DNA of 64,000 nt from Bin5 sp965204525. Its GTDB lineage: Bacteria > Chloroflexota > Anaerolineae > Caldilineales > Caldilineaceae. Both the position numbers and the translations under genes were made by a program. The notes below the pieces were generated by a model, which was given only the letters and a program-made list of their open reading frames with translations, was not told where the DNA came from and did not search any database. The stretch lies in NCBI GenBank assembly GCA_965204525.1, contig OZ241994.1, positions 558,001 through 622,000 on the forward strand, written 5' to 3'. This document shows, in pieces, positions 59,755 to 64,000 of this stretch (position 1 is its first letter; every line of letters begins with the position of its first letter).

Positions 59755-60699
59755 ATGGCAACACTGACCAGCCGCCTTCGATTCTCCGGCATTTCAGGAC
59801 GACTGACGACAACCAGGCAGAGGCGGGAGAACTTCTACGGCTATCTCTTCCTGACCCCCTGGTTGATTGGTTTCTTCGGGCTGTTTATCGGCCCAGGGCT
59901 GGGGTCGCTTTACTTCAGCTTTACCAAGTATGACGTACTCAGCTCGCCCGTTTGGATCGGCCTGGAAAACTACATCAAGATGTTCTCAGGCGATCCGCTC
60001 TTCTACACATCTCTGGGGCGCACTTTCTACTATGCAGGCGTGGGCGTGCCCCTCGGCGTTGTCGGCTCGATGTTCCTGGCGATTCTGCTAAACGCCAAGC
60101 TGCGCGGCCTGGCCACCTACCGCACCCTTTTCTTCATGCCCTCACTGGTGCCCATCGTCGCCTCCGTCGTCCTCTGGAAATGGCTGCTCCATGCAGATTT
60201 CGGCATCATCAACCAGTGGCTTATCGATCTCGGTTGGAACGACCCGCCCGGATGGTTCGGCGACCGCCGCTGGGCGATTCCGTCCCTGATCGTGATGGGA
60301 CTCTGGCAAGGTCTCGGCGGCACTCGCATGATCATCTTTCTAGCCGGCCTGCAGGGGATTCCGGAATCGCTGTACGAAGCCGCCTCGATCGACGGCGCCA
60401 CGGCTCTTCACAAACTCCGCCACGTCACGATACCCCTGCTGACGCCGACCATCTTTTTCAACATGGTCCTGGGCGTCATCGGCGGGCTGCAGGTCTTCAC
60501 CGCCGCATTTGTCGCCACCGAGGGCGGACCGGGATTTGCCACCACTTTCTATAGCCTGCACCTGTACCGTCACGCCTTTGACTACTGGAACATGGGGTAC
60601 GCCTCGTCGCTTGCCTGGTTCTTCGCATTTCTGATCGTCTCATTGACCGTCTGGCAACTGCGTCTCTCGCGCCGCTGGGTCTTTTACTACGGGAGCTAA
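59755..60699 (+). CDS. Carbohydrate ABC importer permease, MalF-like (system 2)
   Basis: The 314-residue permease starts at ATG 59755 behind GGAG; an in-frame TTG at 59743 would add four residues. It has six membrane segments, and the EAA loop ESLYEAASIDGATALHKLRHVTIPLLTP is near residues 207-234. It is clearly related to the system 1 MalF-like protein (FLAGLQG.P, TPTIFFNMVLG, MGYASALAW versus MGYASSLAW), consistent with duplication of a whole importer. Confidence 0.93.
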   Translation: MATLTSRLRFSGISGRLTTTRQRRENFYGYLFLTPWLIGFFGLFIGPGLGSLYFSFTKYDVLSSPVWIGLENYIKMFSGDPLFYTSLGRTFYYAGVGVPLGVVGSMFLAILLNAKLRGLATYRTLFFMPSLVPIVASVVLWKWLLHADFGIINQWLIDLGWNDPPGWFGDRRWAIPSLIVMGLWQGLGGTRMIIFLAGLQGIPESLYEAASIDGATALHKLRHVTIPLLTPTIFFNMVLGVIGGLQVFTAAFVATEGGPGFATTFYSLHLYRHAFDYWNMGYASSLAWFFAFLIVSLTVWQLRLSRRWVFYYGS

Positions 60700-60705
60700 A
60701 GCAAA

Positions 60706-61605
60706 ATGGCCGCAACCATTGAACGTATTCCCAGCACAGAGATCAGGGGTGACGTCTACCGTCGCGGACGCACACAGATCCAGAAGGCCGTGACCTACCT
60801 TCTGCTGACTGCCGCCGGCCTCATGTTCGCCTTTCCCCTGTTCTGGACCGTTTCAAGCTCTCTGCAGACCTGGCAGGAACTGCGCTCCTACGAACCACAC
60901 TTGCTTCCCTCAATTCCCCAGTGGGCCAACTACGCCCAGGTCTTCCGCGCCGTCCCCTTCGCCCGCTGGATGGGAAACAGCTTCCTCATTACTGCCATAA
61001 CGATTCCCGGCGTCATCATCACCGGCTCTCTGACGGCTTATTCTTTTGCCCGCTTCAGTTACGTTGGCAGGGAGTTCTGGTTCGTGCTCATGCTCGGAAC
61101 GATGATGATTCCGTCGCAAGTGACCTTGATCCCCCAATACGTACTCTTCTTCAACCTGAAGCTAATCAACACCTACGTTCCCCTCACCATCGGCTCGTGG
61201 CTGGGCGGCGGCGCATTCATGATCTTCCTGCTGCGCCAGTTCATCATGTCGATTCCACGCGACCTCGACGAGGCCGCCCTGATGGATGGCGCCTCGCCTA
61301 TTCGCATTCTATGGGGTGTCCTCCTTCCTCTCATGAAACCCGCCCTGACCACCGTCGCCATCCTCCAATTCCTCGGTGACTGGAACGAGTTTTTCGGCCC
61401 CTTCATCTACCTGAGCAAGCCCAATCTGTTCACCGCTGCCGTCGGCCTCCGCTTTTTCCAAAACATCCCCTTGGAAACAAGAGACCCGCGTGATCACCTT
61501 CTCATGGCCGCAGCAGCAATCATGACGATTCCCGTCATCACCCTTTTCGCTGCCGCCCAGCGCTACTTCATCCAGGGCGTCGTCCTCAGCGGCCTCAAGA
61601 TCTGA
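60706..61605 (+). CDS. Carbohydrate ABC importer permease, MalG-like (system 2)
   Basis: The 299-residue permease starts 6 bp after the MalF-like gene. It has about six membrane segments, EAA loop RDLDEAALMDGASPIRILWGVLLPLMKP near 184-211, and C-terminus QRYFIQGVVLSGLKI. No ATPase gene follows. It ends the plus-strand transporter run; only damaged genes follow before the minus-strand uronate genes. Confidence 0.93.
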   Translation: MAATIERIPSTEIRGDVYRRGRTQIQKAVTYLLLTAAGLMFAFPLFWTVSSSLQTWQELRSYEPHLLPSIPQWANYAQVFRAVPFARWMGNSFLITAITIPGVIITGSLTAYSFARFSYVGREFWFVLMLGTMMIPSQVTLIPQYVLFFNLKLINTYVPLTIGSWLGGGAFMIFLLRQFIMSIPRDLDEAALMDGASPIRILWGVLLPLMKPALTTVAILQFLGDWNEFFGPFIYLSKPNLFTAAVGLRFFQNIPLETRDPRDHLLMAAAAIMTIPVITLFAAAQRYFIQGVVLSGLKI

Positions 61606-61613
61606 GCAATAGC

Positions 61614-61934
61614 GTGCCCGATAGAAATCCAGTACGCCCCGCTCGCATTCCTACTTACGCAGAGGACTGTTTAACGGCGCTTGCGTCAGCCGGACTGGGA
61701 CAGGCAATCTCTTTGGGAGGGGCATTCGGTCTGTTACACTACCTTGACCATAGGCCGACGCACGACGTTGACGCATGGTGGTCAGAGGGCGTGTCAACGG
61801 CCCAAAGGCGACGAGTGGTGGAACTAATCCCAGGCGTGCTGGTGGCTTTTGGCATAAAAGGCAGGAGCGAAGCGGAGGACCGACTTCCCGCTCTCGCGCA
61901 ACACTGGCGATTACCACAATTCTCTCACGCATAG
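61614..61934 (+). pseudogene. Nucleotidyltransferase-like (AbiEii-type) gene fragment
   Basis: The first ~65 residues look like the nucleotidyltransferase start of AbiEii-type or related proteins: TALASAGLGQAISLGGAFGLLHYLDHRPTHDVDAWW, with the GG...(T)xDxD-type metal site. After about RRRVVELIPGVL the sequence loses resemblance, and the frame ends at 61934. Other frames carry plausible continuations further on, so the gene is probably frameshifted and truncated. It starts 8 bp after the ABC permease. Confidence 0.5.
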
Positions 61935-62121
61935 AATTGCGGCGACCTTTGCTCAGCATCGCGAATCGACAGCAAAGAGAAGAAGCGGAGAGAACCAGAA
62001 GCTGGTTCAAAGAAGAGTTTATCAATGCAGGAATGGATTGACGGGGCACTTTATCCCGAAATGGAGCCGCCTGAGGCTCTGGAGACCTTGGCCGATCGAG
62101 TGGACTTTCTGACCCGTCTTT

Positions 62122-62322
62122 GTGGCCCCTGGGATTTTGCCTTATGAAGAAACCGTCAACGAAATCAAACGTTCAGAATGGCGCAAGGCGGTAGATGCTT
62201 GCCAAATGCTCACCTCAGTAGCCTACCAGATCTTGCGCGATTGGCACGATCTCCCACCTGTGCCCTATATTGGCAAAGAGTTCGATTGCATCAACGAAGA
62301 CCCTTTCCTTGAGCACATTTAG
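62122..62322 (+). pseudogene. C-terminal fragment of an unrecognised gene
   Basis: An open frame of 66 codons encodes EETVNEIKRSEWRKAVDACQMLTSVAYQILRDWHDLPPVPYIGKEFDCINEDPFLEHI, which reads like real protein but lacks a proper N-terminus. A different frame immediately before it (about 62023-62146) encodes MQEWIDGALYPEMEPPEALETLADRVDFLTRLCGPWDFAL, so one gene has probably been broken by a frameshift near 62130. Function is unknown. Confidence 0.4.
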
Positions 62323-62412
62323 CAAGAGTCCAGGGTTTCAGACCAAGAAAAGTCACCAAGTTATTCGTAACGGTCATTTTCAGGCCGCGAATGCTCCAGT
62401 TGAATCATTCAA

Positions 62413-63282
62413 CTACCCGGGAAGCGACCCCACCAGTTCTCGCAGCATCTCCTCCAATGTAGGCTCATCCGGGTCCTCCGGCGTGCGGTCCGCCAGCGCT
62501 GATGCGCCGACAAAGCGGTAGATGTCGGCCGCCCCTTGGTGGAACTTCGGCGACATGCCGACGCCCGCCATCGTAGCCGCGATCTCTTCCATCTCTCCGA
62601 CCCACCGGCGTGACTTCGGCGGCATACTCGTGAGCCCCTGCATCCGTTTGAGCATCGCGGACTGGCTCAGATCGTACTCGTCAAACAAGGCATCGCGTAT
62701 TCCCAGCGCCTCTGCCGCGACCAACAAGTTCGTGCAAAGCGCGGTTAGTCCCTTTGTCAGTCCCGCATAGCACATCTTGATTGCCGATGCATCACCCACC
62801 CGGTCGCTGATAACCGGCACGTCCAGACCGTAGTCTTCGAGTCGCGCCAGCTCGTCCGCGTGGACGCCGGAGGCGTAGAAGCGGGTCGTCCCTTCCCGAC
62901 GAGGAGGCGGCCCAATGATCGAAGCATCTGCAAAGCGGCCGCCGGCGCTCGCGATAGTTTCTCCAAGCTTTATCGTCGTCTGCGGCGCGACCGCATTGCA
63001 GTCCGCGTAGAGCAGGTCTGAGCCTGTGCGCCGGAGCGCGCCGGCCACTGTCTGCGCCGCCGCTGCCGCCTCTGCGGGGACAAGAATGCACAGCACGACA
63101 TCCGCCTCCTCAACCAGAGCGTCGTAGGACTCTACCTCTTCAATCCCTACTTTTTCCGCCAGCCCCCGTGTCCGTGCGCTGCGGTCGGCCAGATGAGCGA
63201 TCACCCGCAGACCGTTCCCCTTCAGCCTCTCACCGACTGTATGGCCCATGTCCCCTGGGCTCAGAATACCAACTGTGTTCAT
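62413..63282 (-). CDS. NAD(P)-dependent oxidoreductase, 6-phosphogluconate/hydroxyisobutyrate dehydrogenase type
   Basis: The 289-residue protein has an N-terminal Rossmann domain starting VGILSPGDMGHTVGERLKGNGLRV and the substrate-domain region DASIIGPPPRREGTTRFYASG. The catalytic-lysine helix is SAIKMCYAGLTKGLTALCTNLLVAAE (about 164-190). A DUF1932-type C-terminal domain follows. It probably oxidises or reduces a sugar acid. It overlaps the uxuA stop by 4 bp (ATGA), so it is coupled to uronate catabolism. Confidence 0.87.
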   Translation of the reverse strand: MNTVGILSPGDMGHTVGERLKGNGLRVIAHLADRSARTRGLAEKVGIEEVESYDALVEEADVVLCILVPAEAAAAAQTVAGALRRTGSDLLYADCNAVAPQTTIKLGETIASAGGRFADASIIGPPPRREGTTRFYASGVHADELARLEDYGLDVPVISDRVGDASAIKMCYAGLTKGLTALCTNLLVAAEALGIRDALFDEYDLSQSAMLKRMQGLTSMPPKSRRWVGEMEEIAATMAGVGMSPKFHQGAADIYRFVGASALADRTPEDPDEPTLEEMLRELVGSLPG

Positions 63283-64000
63283 GCACGCACTTGCCCTTTC
63301 ACTTCTTCCTGCGCACGCGCCAGCAAGGCCTTCATATACCCAATCGTATAGGCCGTTCCGATTCGCGCATCGTCCGCCATCATCGGAATATGGTCCGGAA
63401 TCAGGACTCCGTCGAAGCCCGTCTGCTCCAGCACACGCATCGCCTTGTACATGTCAAAGTAGCCGTCATCGACAAACGTCTCCACGAAGTGCGGCAAAGG
63501 CTGGTCCACATTTCGAAAGTGAATCTTGAATAGCTTGTTAGCCTTCCCGAACTCCAGCAGCGACTCCTCCGCTCCTCGTCCCATCAGGTCGCCGCCCTCC
63601 AGCCAGCAGCCAATGCAGAAGCAGATGCCTACGTTGGGGCTGCCGGCGATCTCCATCGCTCTGTAGTAACCGTCGAAGCTGCTGAAAATGCACCGCGGAA
63701 TCCCCCCAAGTTCGGGCTGAGGAGGGTCGTCAGGGTGAATCCCAATCCGCACCCCTTCCTCCTCGGCCACTGGAGCCGCCTGCGCGACAAAGTATCGAAA
63801 GTTCTCCCAGATCTCATCTTCCGAATAGGTGCGGCCGTGCGTGAGAGGCAGATGATAGTAGCGGCCCGCCCAGTGGCCGGCATCGGCCTTCGCCAAATCG
63901 AACCCTCTTGCCGACGCCCCGCCCCGGGTCGACTCCCGATCCGTGCTCCAGATGCCGTTCCCCATGTGGGCGTAGGTCGTGTAGGGGATCCCTGCCTTGC
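63279..64000 (-). CDS. uxuA: Mannonate dehydratase, C-terminal part (cut by window edge)
   Basis: The reading frame is open to the window edge: KAGIPYTTYAH precedes MGNGIWSTDRESTRGGASARGFDL, so the true start lies outside. Diagnostic blocks are IGIHPDDPPQPELGG (metal-binding His), GICFCIGCWLEGGD, IHFRNVDQPLPHFVETFVDDG (metal ligands) and GVLIPDHIPMM. The enzyme dehydrates D-mannonate to 2-keto-3-deoxygluconate in glucuronate breakdown. It is coupled to the dehydrogenase downstream. Confidence 0.93.
   Translation of the reverse strand, partial: KAGIPYTTYAHMGNGIWSTDRESTRGGASARGFDLAKADAGHWAGRYYHLPLTHGRTYSEDEIWENFRYFVAQAAPVAEEEGVRIGIHPDDPPQPELGGIPRCIFSSFDGYYRAMEIAGSPNVGICFCIGCWLEGGDLMGRGAEESLLEFGKANKLFKIHFRNVDQPLPHFVETFVDDGYFDMYKAMRVLEQTGFDGVLIPDHIPMMADDARIGTAYTIGYMKALLARAQEEVKGQVRA

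Noticed and set aside
1..64000. CRISPR array or cas genes
   Set aside because: No regularly spaced direct repeats of CRISPR length and no Cas-like proteins were seen on either strand.

Overview
The window is about 64 kb of a high-GC bacterial chromosome. The best guess is a Chloroflexota genome, possibly of the Caldilinea/Anaerolinea type. This is inferred from gene content only: clustered Tat/lipoprotein sugar-binding proteins with paired permeases and no local ATPase, MutS2, Era and RecO, a SAM-cycle operon behind an S-box riboswitch, and ClpC. No 16S or other direct marker is present. Both ends cut genes: an SDR oxidoreductase on the left and a mannonate dehydratase on the right.

Layout. 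(1) 1-4774: SDR tail, a HIT-family protein, a class V aminotransferase and a two-gene ABC exporter. (2) 4775-15296 is the accessory region. It holds a compact nuclease-methyltransferase (type ISP-like) enzyme whose stop codon is supplied by the terminal repeat of an IS3-family element. That IS3 element is split by a 3,356-bp IS1595-family element with 22-bp ends and an 8-bp target duplication (TTGACGAA). The IS1595 element carries passenger genes: two zinc-ribbon proteins, a secreted SNase-fold protein lacking its catalytic arginines and a 41-residue membrane peptide. It also carries two copies of a roughly 130-nt RNA element with compensatory base changes and a pseudoknot over the ribosome-binding site. 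An IS5 remnant and repeat arrays follow. (3) 15297-22109: a SAM-I riboswitch and terminator ahead of mtnA, a LOG-family gene, a PfkB kinase, ahcY and metK, a coherent methylthioribose/SAH/SAM recycling cluster. (4) 22258-26426: tRNA-Pro, -Gly and -Met, then era and mutS2. (5) 26437-33737: exopolysaccharide genes (two Wzz-like proteins, a BY-kinase-like ATPase, rmlA, rmlB), with a type II restriction-modification pair inserted between rmlA and rmlB. (6) 33737-50454: GNATs, a K+ channel, recO, a Fur-regulated P-type metal ATPase, clpC, a subtilase with a stand-alone propeptide-like protein upstream, malate synthase and an aldo/keto reductase. (7) 51508-61605: a phosphodiesterase-family enzyme leading two carbohydrate ABC importers, with three binding proteins of which two are tandem paralogues. 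(8) 61614-64000: gene debris and a uronate-catabolism pair (dehydrogenase and UxuA) on the minus strand.

How the parts work together. The SAM riboswitch should turn the first genes of the recycling cluster down when SAM is plentiful. AhcY releases adenosine, which the PfkB-type kinase may salvage, and MetK regenerates SAM. The Wzz/BY-kinase/Rml genes fit synthesis of a surface polysaccharide containing a dTDP-sugar. The two importers plus UxuA fit plant- or algal-type oligosaccharide and uronate use. The most unusual signal is the duplicated structured RNA inside the IS1595 passenger region, because it cannot be explained by coding sequence.
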